A program made the translations under genes and the position numbers. Below are positions 1 through 7,837 of a stretch of DNA of 64,000 bases, piece by piece. The DNA comes from Candidatus Acididesulfobacter guangdongensis (GTDB taxonomy: Bacteria > SZUA-79 > Acidulodesulfobacterales > Acidulodesulfobacteraceae). The stretch is taken from positions 1 through 64,000 of the forward strand of contig SGBC01000004.1 in NCBI GenBank assembly GCA_004195045.1. The letters are read 5' to 3'. The notes below the pieces were generated by a model. That model was not told the DNA's origin. It did not search any database and was given only the letters and a program-made list of their open reading frames with translations. Within the stretch, counting starts at the first letter, position 1. Each line of letters begins with the position of its first letter.

Positions 1-666
1 AGGTGCTCCATTACTATTATATCCGGCACCGCCAGGATATCCACCATTACCACCACCACCGTTACCACCACCACCATAGCCACCATAGCCACCACCATAG
101 TAGTAGCCGAATGTGTAGCTAGTGCTGTTATCGCCATTACTGTAGCCACCACCGCCACCACCAACTGAACTGCCGCCACCACCACCAGGAGCCATTATAA
201 CGCCACCACTAGATACAACAGCACTTGAGCCGCCACCACCGCCGCCTAATACACCACTCCAACCGCCAGAATATCCGCCGTTACCGCCACTGCTGTAGCC
301 CCAACCGCCAGAATATCCGCCGTTACCGCCAGAATATCCGCCGTTACCGCCTACATATACATTTAAAATTTCGCCAGGAGAAACATTCAATAATTGATCA
401 GATAATTCGCCACCATAGCCGCCGTCACAGCCGTTGCCACCAGCTAAAGTCACTCCTACAACAGTAACACCTGAAGGAACAGTCCATTGATAAAAACCAG
501 GACTTAACCAAGTTTGTGTATATTTCGCAGCCGGTGTTGCTCCATTATCCGGTATAACCATCGGCGGGGCGCTCGGTACCGGCGCCGCATAAGCCACATA
601 CTCAAGCCCCCCGCCCTGGCTTCCTATGCCTATATTGATTTTTAATTTATTAAATGATAAATTCAA
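1..666 (-). CDS. Glycine-rich domain protein, partial at left edge
   Basis: The minus strand is open from the window edge up to an in-frame stop at 709-711. Read leftward, it gives a segment resembling WTVPSGVT-VVGVTLAGG followed by long Gly/Tyr/Asn/Ser-rich runs, including repeats of GGNGGYSGG. This is the look of the glycine-rich domain found in phage tail-fibre-like and surface proteins, where a short beta-rich lead precedes a polyglycine mesh. The start is uncertain: TTG at 666, GTG at 597 and ATG at 561 are all in frame and none has a clear Shine-Dalgarno. The upstream end may therefore be a truncated gene. The Gly-rich 3' part continues outside the window. Its position beside integrases suggests element cargo, but that is inference. 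Confidence 0.6.
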   Translation of the reverse strand, partial: MNLSFNKLKINIGIGSQGGGLEYVAYAAPVPSAPPMVIPDNGATPAAKYTQTWLSPGFYQWTVPSGVTVVGVTLAGGNGCDGGYGGELSDQLLNVSPGEILNVYVGGNGGYSGGNGGYSGGWGYSSGGNGGYSGGWSGVLGGGGGGSSAVVSSGGVIMAPGGGGGSSVGGGGGGYSNGDNSTSYTFGYYYGGGYGGYGGGGNGGGGNGGYPGGAGYNSNGAP

Positions 667-704
667 ATAATATAATATTAACTTATACTTATAAGGAGGT
701 CTTA

Positions 705-986
705 ATGCTTAAAAAATCGTTACTGTCTTTAGCGGTTGTTTTATTTTTATCCTCATTATTTATTCCTGGAGCATTCGCATTTACCAGGCGGAATTGTATG
801 CCTAACGGTAAATTAAATGTAAATTGTGCGAATCTTATGAACTTCTCTCAACTTGAAAAACTTAAAGTAGAACTTTACCAGAAACAAAAAAATAATCCAA
901 CATTACAAAACAAAAAGAACTTAACAGAAATAAGATTGATTATTTCAAAAAAGTTTCCTAAATATTACAATAAGGAACATTATTAA
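705..986 (+). CDS. Small secreted protein of unknown function (93 aa)
   Basis: The ATG at 705 follows a strong AGGAGG (about 694-699), so I prefer it to the upstream in-frame ATG at 654, which would add 17 residues lacking signal-peptide character. Residues 1-24 form a classical signal peptide (MLKKS basic start, a hydrophobic stretch, and GAFA before the mature part). The mature protein of about 70 residues has two cysteines (NCMPNG, VNCAN) and then a Lys/Gln/Asn-rich helical tail. The cysteines could form one disulfide in the periplasm. I do not recognise the family. It is divergent from the glycine-rich gene and convergent with the first integrase. Confidence 0.6.
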   Translation: MLKKSLLSLAVVLFLSSLFIPGAFAFTRRNCMPNGKLNVNCANLMNFSQLEKLKVELYQKQKNNPTLQNKKNLTEIRLIISKKFPKYYNKEHY

Positions 987-995
987 TAATCATTC

Positions 996-2003
996 TTACC
1001 CCCACACCTCATCTACCGCTTTTTTAAGCGTATATGGCGCTAAGTGGGCGTAGCGCATAGTCATCTGGGGCGTCCTGTGTCCTAATAGCTCGCCGGTTAT
1101 ATATAAGGACGTCCCGCTCATGACCATCTTCGAAGCGAAGACGTGGCGTAAGTCGTGTACCCTTAAACCATTTAGTCCCGCCCGCTTGCAAGCGGTCTTA
1201 AACGACTCCCTGAAATTGCTTAATTTCTTTCCCCGGTAACTAAATACGTAAACGTATTCCCGATTTATTTCTTCTAAAATCCTTTTTAAAGCTCTTGATA
1301 CCGGAATATATCTGTCATATTTGGTTTTCGTCCCTTTAATAGCTATTACATCGTTCTTTAAATCAACGTCGTCCCATTTAAGGTTTAAGGCTTCGCCCTT
1401 CCGGCAGCCGGTATAAATTAGAAAAGTTATTAAGTCCCGGGTTAATTTATTCGTAGCTCCATTAATGAGCTTCTCTATATCGGAATCGGATAGGGTTTTT
1501 AACCTGGACAGCTCATTTAATTTTTTTATGCCGGAAGTCGCATTCTTTTCTATATATCCCCTGCGTACAGCAAAGTTTAACAGATTAGATAAAACCGCAA
1601 GTTCTATATTGGCCGTCCGGAAGGATATCTCTTGCTCTCTTTTCCCTGTGTTCGAAGACCTCTCTAAAATCTCTTTTTTTCTGAAGGATAAATATTTTTC
1701 TATCATGACGGAATCAATTTCGCTTACCTGAATGTCTTTGAAGAACTTAAAGACGTGCTTTAAAGCATTCTTTTTCCTTTCGACCGTCGCAGTAGATAAT
1801 AGCGCGCTCGAAGAGGACAGGTATTCTTCCCAGAGTTCTTTAAGGTTGATAAGTTTTTGAGATGATTTTGCGGGCGTGGCCGACTTTATGAGTTGTTCAA
1901 CGAGTATTGCGGTATTTTCATCTGCCGTGCCGCATGAGCCGGAATAATGAATTCCGTTTACTTCAAATGAATAACAATAGTTTTCTCCTTCTTTGATTAG
2001 CAT
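996..2003 (-). CDS. Tyrosine recombinase / phage-type integrase (335 aa)
   Basis: This is a site-specific DNA recombinase that would catalyse integration and excision of a mobile element. Residues about 50-155 form the core-binding (SAM-like) domain and 165-330 the catalytic domain. The catalytic set is complete: Arg201 in TGCRKGEALNL, a Lys in the beta-hairpin KGTKTKYDRYIP, His283 and Arg286 in HDLRH, His309 in GHRT, and the nucleophile Tyr318 in MRYAHL. The N-terminal 45 residues look like a short arm-binding beta domain. Its catalytic core is almost identical in protein sequence to the integrase at 3780-4823, but the N-terminal half is different. An SD-like GGAGAAA lies just before the ATG. 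It has no tRNA next to it. Confidence 0.93.
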   Translation of the reverse strand: MLIKEGENYCYSFEVNGIHYSGSCGTADENTAILVEQLIKSATPAKSSQKLINLKELWEEYLSSSSALLSTATVERKKNALKHVFKFFKDIQVSEIDSVMIEKYLSFRKKEILERSSNTGKREQEISFRTANIELAVLSNLLNFAVRRGYIEKNATSGIKKLNELSRLKTLSDSDIEKLINGATNKLTRDLITFLIYTGCRKGEALNLKWDDVDLKNDVIAIKGTKTKYDRYIPVSRALKRILEEINREYVYVFSYRGKKLSNFRESFKTACKRAGLNGLRVHDLRHVFASKMVMSGTSLYITGELLGHRTPQMTMRYAHLAPYTLKKAVDEVWG

Positions 2004-2144
2004 AAAATTTCTCCTTTTTAAGATATTTTTATATAAATTAAATATCTTTTTTTCCGGAAAAATTTTACAGGTTTTGTGAAATTAATTTCGAGGAACCGCT
2101 AAAAATGAAAAGACGTTCTTTTAAAAATCAATTATTTAATCGAA

Positions 2145-2174
2145 TTGCTTAATTTTTAGACGGTTTGATATAAT
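2145..2174 (+). promoter_or_regulatory. Sigma-70-type promoter for the small ORF at 2224
   Basis: TTGCTT (2145-2150) is followed after 18 bases by a perfect TATAAT (2169-2174). It is directed rightward, about 50 bases ahead of an ATG that has a strong SD (GGAGG at 2214-2218). The region lies between the divergent integrase and the small ORF. It is called from sequence only. Confidence 0.5.
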
Positions 2175-2223
2175 ATAGAAATGTTGTATAATTAATATAA
2201 TAATATTAATTATGGAGGTAAAA

Positions 2224-2509
2224 ATGGATGCTATTATTGAAATTTTAGAAAAATATCGTAAAATATTTCTAAAGTTAAAAAAAAAATAAAAACCACTCTT
2301 CTTTTGATAAATTCAAAAAAAAATTAATCAATGAACTTAAAAGTAAGAATAACAAATCATACTTGTCAGATGAGATAAATAAATTTATAAGTGATATAGA
2401 AAGTGCAGATGATTTTTATATGATACTTGGATTAATCGATAGTTTAAAATCATTTATTTATAATCAAGAACATATTATAATTACTCCCCAAAAACTGGAC
2501 TCACTCTAA
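2224..2509 (+). pseudogene. Small ORF interrupted by a frame change in an A10 run
   Basis: ATG at 2224 with SD GGAGG opens a reading frame (MDAIIEILEKYRKIFLK...) that stops at 2287-2289, right after ten A residues (2277-2286). Removing one A would join it to a second open frame ending at 2509, giving a charged helical protein of about 94 residues (…SSFDKFKKKL… and …SDEINKFISDIESADDF…). The downstream part has no good start of its own. This could be a decayed gene, a sequencing error in the homopolymer, or expression by slippage on the A run. The tail overlaps the convergent gene at 2481-2807. The function is unknown. Confidence 0.45.
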
Positions 2510-2807
2510 GGTGTGAACAATTTTTCCCTATCATATCAGAAAGATTGCGGGCAATATACATAGCCAAAGAGTTTCCTTTGTCCTTACCCTTTCCGCCTAC
2601 CGGCATGTCTATAGCCTCGAAATCTTTCGGATATTTTTCTTTGAAAAGTATGGCTAGCTGATATATAGTCAGGAAAGAACGGCCAAAAGGATGGTCCGCT
2701 TTATCTTTTCTGTCTTTTCTGTAAGGCTTAGATTCGTCGACTAAAATTTCCCTAACTTTACTTTCCATTTTTAAATCGATCCAAAAATTTGCTTCACTCT
2801 TACCCAT
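2481..2807 (-). CDS. Hypothetical protein (108 aa) downstream of nuclease candidate
   Basis: I do not recognise this family. The protein starts with a Lys/Asp/Glu-rich section (KPYRKDRKDKADHPFG), then has a predicted helix (SFLTIYQLAILFKEKYP) and a second helix after a glycine/lysine loop (GGKGKDKGNSLAMYIARNL), ending LRVSPVFGE. There is no signal peptide and no membrane segment, so it is probably cytoplasmic, and its basic loops would allow nucleic-acid binding. It lies 54 bases downstream of the PD-(D/E)XK candidate on the same strand, so the two probably share a transcript and possibly a function. The SD is weak (GAGAG before the ATG). Confidence 0.55.
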   Translation of the reverse strand: MGKSEANFWIDLKMESKVREILVDESKPYRKDRKDKADHPFGRSFLTIYQLAILFKEKYPKDFEAIDMPVGGKGKDKGNSLAMYIARNLSDMIGKNCSHLRVSPVFGE

Positions 2808-2861
2808 TTTACTCTCATCGATTAATAATTTGTTATCCGCCGATATGAAACGGCGAGATAT

Positions 2862-3527
2862 TCAAGGGCTTGCAAAATAACATATAAACAAATCCCTAAA
2901 CGGATTATATTTTTTTTTAATTCCAAAAAATTTACCGTTTATCAAATTATACATACTCCCGTTTTTATTTTTTTTATCCAATATAAAGATAAATAAAGCA
3001 TATTCTAAATTACCTACATCTGCAACTTCTTTTTCAATTTCGATAAGTTTCTCTACGTCGTATTCTATCTTTTTAATAAAATTGCCGTCTCTTTCTCCAT
3101 TGGACCTGCGTAGTTTAATTTCTATAATAGCGTTAAATTTATTAAAAGCGAATCCCTTACTAGGCAGTTTCATAATTTTATCCTGAGTCCTTAAGTCCGC
3201 GGTTTCAATAATTACGATATCCGACCTGTATTTTAATTTTCCTTCGTTCCCATACCATCTGACTTCCGTATGCAGCGGTATAGATTGAGAATTATCTTGC
3301 GTCGGGCTTACGCGATTAAACGAATGATTGCGCATAAATTCGTTGAACAAAAAACATCTGGCATCGCTTTCTGTAAGATATTTATCTGGATATTCTTCAA
3401 AATCTGATCCTACAGCCGTTATCGAATGCATAACGTCTATTATAATGTCTTTTGTATTTTTTTCTAAATTATCGTTTAACGATGTACGCCATTCATATCC
3501 CGTTCTAATATTTTTCATCATATACAT
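2862..3527 (-). CDS. PD-(D/E)XK-like nuclease candidate (221 aa)
   Basis: The middle of the protein has the pattern expected of the PD-(D/E)XK nuclease fold: an N-terminal helix with acidic residues (SDARCFLFNEFM, about residues 54-65), a strand with Asp103 (KYRSDIVIIE), then a strand with Glu136-x-Lys138 (NAIIEIKLRR), and a basic/acidic helix after it (KKIEYDVEKLIEIEKE). That spacing suits a metal-dependent DNase such as those of restriction and other defence systems. This is motif-level inference without a homology search. The start is supported by GAGG six bases ahead of the ATG. It is followed by the 108-residue unknown and sits between two integrases. It could instead be a non-catalytic member of the fold. 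Confidence 0.5.
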   Translation of the reverse strand: MYMMKNIRTGYEWRTSLNDNLEKNTKDIIIDVMHSITAVGSDFEEYPDKYLTESDARCFLFNEFMRNHSFNRVSPTQDNSQSIPLHTEVRWYGNEGKLKYRSDIVIIETADLRTQDKIMKLPSKGFAFNKFNAIIEIKLRRSNGERDGNFIKKIEYDVEKLIEIEKEVADVGNLEYALFIFILDKKNKNGSMYNLINGKFFGIKKKYNPFRDLFICYFASP

Positions 3528-3614
3528 ATTTTACCTCGCTTATAAAAAATAAATTTTTATTTTATTATCGGTCGCCGTTTTATGACAATATTTTTAAAAT
3601 AAATAAATATAGAG

Positions 3615-3779
3615 TATTTATATTGAGTCCTTATTCTACGTCGGTTTCTGATGTTTCAGAAGTTTTTATAAATTCTTTTAGAACATGCCGTCAAACGTTC
3701 CCCGACGTAATACCATAAAGAAATATGTTACGAATTCTATGTCTGCGTATTCGATTTTTTCATTATAAGTATAAAACGA
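3615..3779 (-). other. Possible gene remnant downstream of the second integrase
   Basis: Directly after the integrase stop, the minus strand stays open in the same frame (…YNEKIEYADIEFV… then MVLRRGTFDGMF) for about 29 codons, stops, and then continues in another frame as KEFIKTSETSETDVE. There is no start codon with an SD. It looks like decayed coding sequence, but the stretch is too short for certainty. It also contains a widely spaced inverted repeat, ACGTCGG (3638-3644) and CCGACGT (3702-3708). Confidence 0.25.
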
Positions 3780-4823
3780 TTAATCTTCTTTATCGTCCTT
3801 ATTCCAGACATCGTCAACGGCCTTGCGTAAAGTGCTTGGGACTAAATGGCTATACCGCTTTGTCATCTGCGTCGTACGGTGTCCCAGGAGCTCCCCCGTA
3901 ATAAATAGCGACGTTCCGTTCATTACCATTTTGCTTGCGAAGACGTGCCTTAAATCGTGAATGTGCATATCCTTTAATCCGGCATTTTTACACGCCGTAT
4001 GAAAAGAACGCTTAAAATCGGTCAATTTTGCTCCGTTTCGGTTAAATACGTATAAAACGTCTTGGACTTTTTCAATGCGGCTCAAAAGCTCTTTTAAGGG
4101 CTTTGATATCGGAATATACCTGTCATACTTCGTCTTAGTCCCTTTAATGGCTATGACGTCGTTCTGCATGTCCACGTCGTCCCATTTTAAGTTAAGAGCC
4201 TCGCCCTTCCGGCAACCGGTGTAAATTAGAAAAGTGATTAAATCCCTTGTAAGTTTGTTCGTAGCTCCGGCGATGAGCTTATCGATATCGGAGTCGGATA
4301 GGGTTTTAAGGCGGGATAGTTCGTTAAGTTTTTTAATGCCGGCAGCGGGGTTTTTGTCAAGGTAGCCATTTAAGATACAAAAAGAAAAGAAGTTGCGCAA
4401 GATTTGCAATTCGTGATTAATTTCTTTAAAAGATATATCCTGCTCTCTTTTTTCTAAATTCTTCGGCATAGCTAAGATTTCTTTTTTTCTTTTAAGTTGA
4501 TAATTTTTTAAATCAAGCTGCGTAATATCTTTTATATTTTTTTCATAAAAGAAAATAAAATGCTTGCTTCGCGACAGATTAGATTTCAAAGTAGATTTAG
4601 CTACATTTAAAGATTTGACGTATTCTTCCCAGGCTTCTTTAAACCTTTTTTCTACTTTGTATTTCTGCGGGATATTGAATTTATTCCGTATCGTGTCCGC
4701 CTGGAGAGCTGCCGCTATTTCCTGCGCAAGTTTTTTGTCTTTAGTCTTAGTTGACATCTGATAACGCTTATTATCGACTTCAAACTCAGTCCAATATATA
4801 TTTCCGCGCTTATAAATTCTCAT
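3780..4823 (-). CDS. Tyrosine recombinase / integrase next to tRNA-fMet (347 aa)
   Basis: This is a complete site-specific recombinase. A short N-terminal arm-type domain (MRIYKRGNIYWTEFEVDNKR, 1-50) is followed by the core-binding domain (about 60-155) and the catalytic domain (165-340), with Arg205 (TGCRKGEAL), Lys in KGTKTKYDRYIP, His289/Arg292 (HDLRH), His315 (GHRT) and Tyr324 (KRYSHL). It starts 121 bases from the 3' end of the tRNA-fMet gene and reads away from it, the classical place for the integrase of an element inserted in a tRNA gene. Residues about 163-238 are nearly identical to the integrase at 996-2003, while the DNA carries many synonymous differences. Confidence 0.94.
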   Translation of the reverse strand: MRIYKRGNIYWTEFEVDNKRYQMSTKTKDKKLAQEIAAALQADTIRNKFNIPQKYKVEKRFKEAWEEYVKSLNVAKSTLKSNLSRSKHFIFFYEKNIKDITQLDLKNYQLKRKKEILAMPKNLEKREQDISFKEINHELQILRNFFSFCILNGYLDKNPAAGIKKLNELSRLKTLSDSDIDKLIAGATNKLTRDLITFLIYTGCRKGEALNLKWDDVDMQNDVIAIKGTKTKYDRYIPISKPLKELLSRIEKVQDVLYVFNRNGAKLTDFKRSFHTACKNAGLKDMHIHDLRHVFASKMVMNGTSLFITGELLGHRTTQMTKRYSHLVPSTLRKAVDDVWNKDDKED

Positions 4824-4844
4824 AAAAAAGTGTAGGGATTTTTG

Positions 4845-4881
4845 TAGGTAAAATTTTCATATTTTTGCATAATTTTACCTA
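4845..4881. repeat. Inverted repeat between integrase and tRNA
   Basis: TAGGTAAAATT (4845-4855) and its exact complement AATTTTACCTA (4871-4881) flank a 15-base T-rich spacer. It lies in the integrase promoter region, between the gene start and the tRNA 3' end. It may be an arm-type recombinase or excisionase site or an operator. TTTTTG repeats surround it. Confidence 0.45.
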
Positions 4882-4944
4882 TTTTTTGCATTTTTGTCAA
4901 ATGTAGCAAATTGATGTGAAAGGCTTTAATTCAGTAGTTTTGAA

Positions 4945-5021
<77 letters not shown>

Positions 5022-5380
5022 GTATAATTGCATTCGGTTGATTTATAATCATAACACTAATTCAGCATTGTTGTCAACACTAATTTTATTTTAAATTGAT
5101 TATTTTCATCTTTTTGTTATTTCATATTAAAAATTTTACATAAAAACTTGACAACATTTGTTTGGTTGTAGTAATATACATAAAAATATGTCCTTGTTTC
5201 GTTTAGATATAATTTAATACTATTATTAAATTAATTATATTTTGATACGTTCTATAGCTATGCCGCGATATTTATTTAGTCGTTTTATTAATCTGCGCTG
5301 TTTAAAATATTCGTGGATAGAAATATAGCATTAAAACAAAATTTATAAATTTATAAATTTAAATTGAGAGGTTTTCGTAT
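5022..5380 (+). promoter_or_regulatory. Intergenic region with a near-consensus promoter
   Basis: No gene is seen in this 359-base gap. TTGACA (5148-5153) and TAATAT (5172-5177) are 18 bases apart and point rightward, which would give a leader of about 195 bases before the LysM/NlpC gene. A GAGAGG element at about 5366 serves as its ribosome binding site. I see no riboswitch fold by eye. Confidence 0.45.
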
Positions 5381-6664
5381 ATGGTCTATGAAATTAAAAA
5401 TAAATTTATAATTTTAATTAGTTTTATAATATTTTTAGTTTTCTTTATATTATATTTTAGTCCGAACAATGCCTCTGCCGATGTTGTTTACATTACCGTT
5501 CAGCAGGGTTACACGTTAAGCCAGATTGCTTCCAAATACAATACGTCGGTTTCATCTATAATGTCCGAAAACGGTTTATCCAATTACAATATATATCCGG
5601 GTCAGAAATTAAAAATAGTTTCCGGCGGTTCTTATGCTCCCCAGCCGCCAGCGGTTACATACGGTCATTATACCGTCCAGTTCGGAGATACTCTTTCTTT
5701 AATAGCTCAAAAATATGATACATCCGTAAGCGAATTAAGAAGATTGAATCATCTTTATTCCAATGTAATAAGGCAGGGCGCTGTTTTAACGGTACCTATC
5801 GTTCATAATAGCGTTTCCGTTGCCGATGTTGTTTACATTACCGTTCAGCAGGGTTACACGTTAAGCCAGATTGCTTCCAAATACAATACGTCGGTTTCAT
5901 CTATAATGTCCGAAAACGGTTTATCCAATTACAATATATATCCGGGTCAGAAATTAAAAATAGTTTCCGGCGGTTCTTATGCTCCCCAGCCGCCAGCGGT
6001 TACATACGGTCATTATACCGTCCAGTTCGGAGATACTCTTTCTTTAATAGCTCAAAAATATGATACATCCGTAAGCGAATTAAGAAGATTGAATCATCTT
6101 TATTCCAATGTAATAAGGCAGGGCGCTGTTTTAACGGTACCTGAAAGTTATAAAGTCGCATATAACAATAAAATTAATCAAGATAGGGGTTATAGCAGTA
6201 ATTACGGCAATAAAAAAACGGTTTCTTTTAAAGTAATAGACAAAAATGTTTGCAATAATTCCGATAGCAGACTTAATAGCTATAAAAATAATGATTATTT
6301 AGGAAAAAAAATAGTTAAAATAGCATTTAAATATAAAGGAGTTCCGTACGTTTGGGGAGGAACCACGCGCAGCGGTATGGACTGTTCAGGGTTCGTCCAG
6401 CATGTTTTTAAAAAGTTAGATATAAACCTTCCAAGAACTGCTCTAGAACAGTCGAGAGTCGGAAAATATATTCCAAAAAATAAATTAAAACCGGGCATGC
6501 TGTTATTTTTCAGAACGTATGCTCCGTATATTTCGCATGTTGGCATATATATAGGACACGGCAAATTTATTCAGGAGAATTCCGGCGTAGGGAAGGTCAC
6601 GGTAAATAGTCTATCAAACGAATATTTTGCAAGAACGTACGCTTTTGCTAAAGTTGTTAAATAA
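5381..6664 (+). CDS. LysM-repeat NlpC/P60 peptidoglycan endopeptidase (427 aa)
   Basis: This is a cell-wall hydrolase that would cut peptide stems of murein in the periplasm. Residues 8-33 form a signal peptide or membrane anchor. Four LysM peptidoglycan-binding modules follow as two identical pairs (about residues 32-139 and 147-254; motifs YTLSQIASKYNTSV and DTLSLIAQKYDTSV). A low-complexity linker leads to the NlpC/P60 domain (about 305-427) with nucleophile Cys335 in MDCSGFV and His386 in SHVGIY. The two LysM pairs come from a perfect 322-bp DNA duplication. Family members usually carry one to three LysM modules, so one copy may be a recent gain. Confidence 0.93.
   Translation: MVYEIKNKFIILISFIIFLVFFILYFSPNNASADVVYITVQQGYTLSQIASKYNTSVSSIMSENGLSNYNIYPGQKLKIVSGGSYAPQPPAVTYGHYTVQFGDTLSLIAQKYDTSVSELRRLNHLYSNVIRQGAVLTVPIVHNSVSVADVVYITVQQGYTLSQIASKYNTSVSSIMSENGLSNYNIYPGQKLKIVSGGSYAPQPPAVTYGHYTVQFGDTLSLIAQKYDTSVSELRRLNHLYSNVIRQGAVLTVPESYKVAYNNKINQDRGYSSNYGNKKTVSFKVIDKNVCNNSDSRLNSYKNNDYLGKKIVKIAFKYKGVPYVWGGTTRSGMDCSGFVQHVFKKLDINLPRTALEQSRVGKYIPKNKLKPGMLLFFRTYAPYISHVGIYIGHGKFIQENSGVGKVTVNSLSNEYFARTYAFAKVVK
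5476..6142 (+). repeat. Perfect 322-bp direct duplication inside the LysM gene
   Basis: Bases 5476-5797 and 5821-6142 are identical, with a period of 345 bp (115 codons) and a unique 23-base spacer. The reading frame is kept. Absence of even synonymous changes means a very recent duplication, ongoing homogenisation, or an assembly artefact. Confidence 0.95.
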
Positions 6665-6728
6665 AATGAAATGCGCTTTATTTATTTTTCTTGATATATG
6701 TAAAATTTAAACGAGGATTTCTAAAATT

Positions 6729-7598
6729 ATGTTTAATTTTAATAACTGGTATGCTCCAAACCCTATTGTAAAAATAGGTCCTCTTCCTGTTCACTGGTAT
6801 GGCGTGCTAATAGGGATAGGATTTATTGTAGGTATAGCTATAGCATATTATCGTGCAAAATCATGGGGAGAAGACCCTGAAAATATTATTAATATTATGG
6901 TTTTTGCTATCCCGCTGTCTATTATTTTTGCGCGTTTATATTATGTCGTTTTTGCATGGGGTTATTACGCTAAAAATCCTATATCCGTATTATACATATG
7001 GGACGGAGGACTGGCGATATACGGCGGAGAAATAGGCGGTTTAATAGCTCTTTTTATTTATACTAAAGTTAAAAAACTGAATGTATGGCTTTACATAGAC
7101 ACATTTGCGCCAAGTCTGCTTTTAGGGCAGGCAATAGGGCGATGGGGCAATTTCATTGACCAGCAGGCTTTTGGATATCCTGTAAAGTGGGGATTGCCTA
7201 TTGCAAAAGCGTTACGCCCTGTAAATGCTTATGCTCCGAAAGACTTTAAAAAATCTCTTATTTTCGGTCTCTGGGGTTATCCTTTTCAGCCGTCATTCCC
7301 AACAAACCTGACTATGTACCGTTATTTTGAACCTTCATTTTTTTACGAGTCAGTGCCGGATTTTTTCGGTTTTATTTTCCTGATGTGGTTATCACGCAAA
7401 AAACCGAAAGTAGCAGGTAAGATATTGATAGGATACCTGATATGGTACGGCACCACAAGATTTTTTACGGAAGGAACTAGGATAGACAGTCTATGGCTTG
7501 GAAATACAATGAGAATTTCACAAATAGTAAGTATGTTTGCGGTTATAGGGGCTGTTGCAGTCGTTATTTATCGTCATTATCATTATAAAAACGTGTAG
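6729..7598 (+). CDS. lgt: Prolipoprotein diacylglyceryl transferase Lgt
   Basis: Lgt transfers diacylglycerol from phosphatidylglycerol to the lipobox cysteine of prelipoproteins in the inner membrane. The 289-residue protein has about seven hydrophobic segments. The family signature is present as GRWGNFIDQQAFG, together with the N-terminal PLPVHWYGVLIGIGF, the YIWDGGLAIYGG loop carrying conserved Gly/Tyr residues, and a C-terminal RFFTEGTRID. The length is normal. It follows the LysM hydrolase by 64 bases and has an SD-like GAGGA before the ATG. At least one lipoprotein client is in the window (the fusion protein at 54754). Confidence 0.96.
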   Translation: MFNFNNWYAPNPIVKIGPLPVHWYGVLIGIGFIVGIAIAYYRAKSWGEDPENIINIMVFAIPLSIIFARLYYVVFAWGYYAKNPISVLYIWDGGLAIYGGEIGGLIALFIYTKVKKLNVWLYIDTFAPSLLLGQAIGRWGNFIDQQAFGYPVKWGLPIAKALRPVNAYAPKDFKKSLIFGLWGYPFQPSFPTNLTMYRYFEPSFFYESVPDFFGFIFLMWLSRKKPKVAGKILIGYLIWYGTTRFFTEGTRIDSLWLGNTMRISQIVSMFAVIGAVAVVIYRHYHYKNV

Positions 7599-7837
7599 TT
7601 TTAAATGGCTATTATAGTCATTATAAACTAATTTTATAACTTGGTTTATTCCACTTATTCTTCCTCTATTGTTATGTTATTTTTTTATTTTGGTATTTCC
7701 TGTGTATATTGCGTATGTTGTGTAATATTGTGTGCTATTGCTTGTATAGCATTCTTAGGTATGCTCTTTAAAAATAATTTTTTAACTGGTTATTAATCAT
7801 ATATAAAACACAATACTAAAGCAAGTAATAATAGACC

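Noticed and set aside
225-467. Plus-strand ORF rich in Arg and His
   Set aside because: It is the antisense shadow of the glycine-rich minus-strand frame (GGN/CCN repeats) and has no SD.
1-4900. Second copy of the tRNA-fMet 3' end as attR
   Set aside because: I scanned the plus strand for the tRNA 3'-end pattern (TGGTTGCGGGAGTAGG) and found no convincing match inside the window.
5476-6142. Repeat as possible CRISPR array
   Set aside because: There are two long identical units inside a coding frame; no short repeats with unique spacers.
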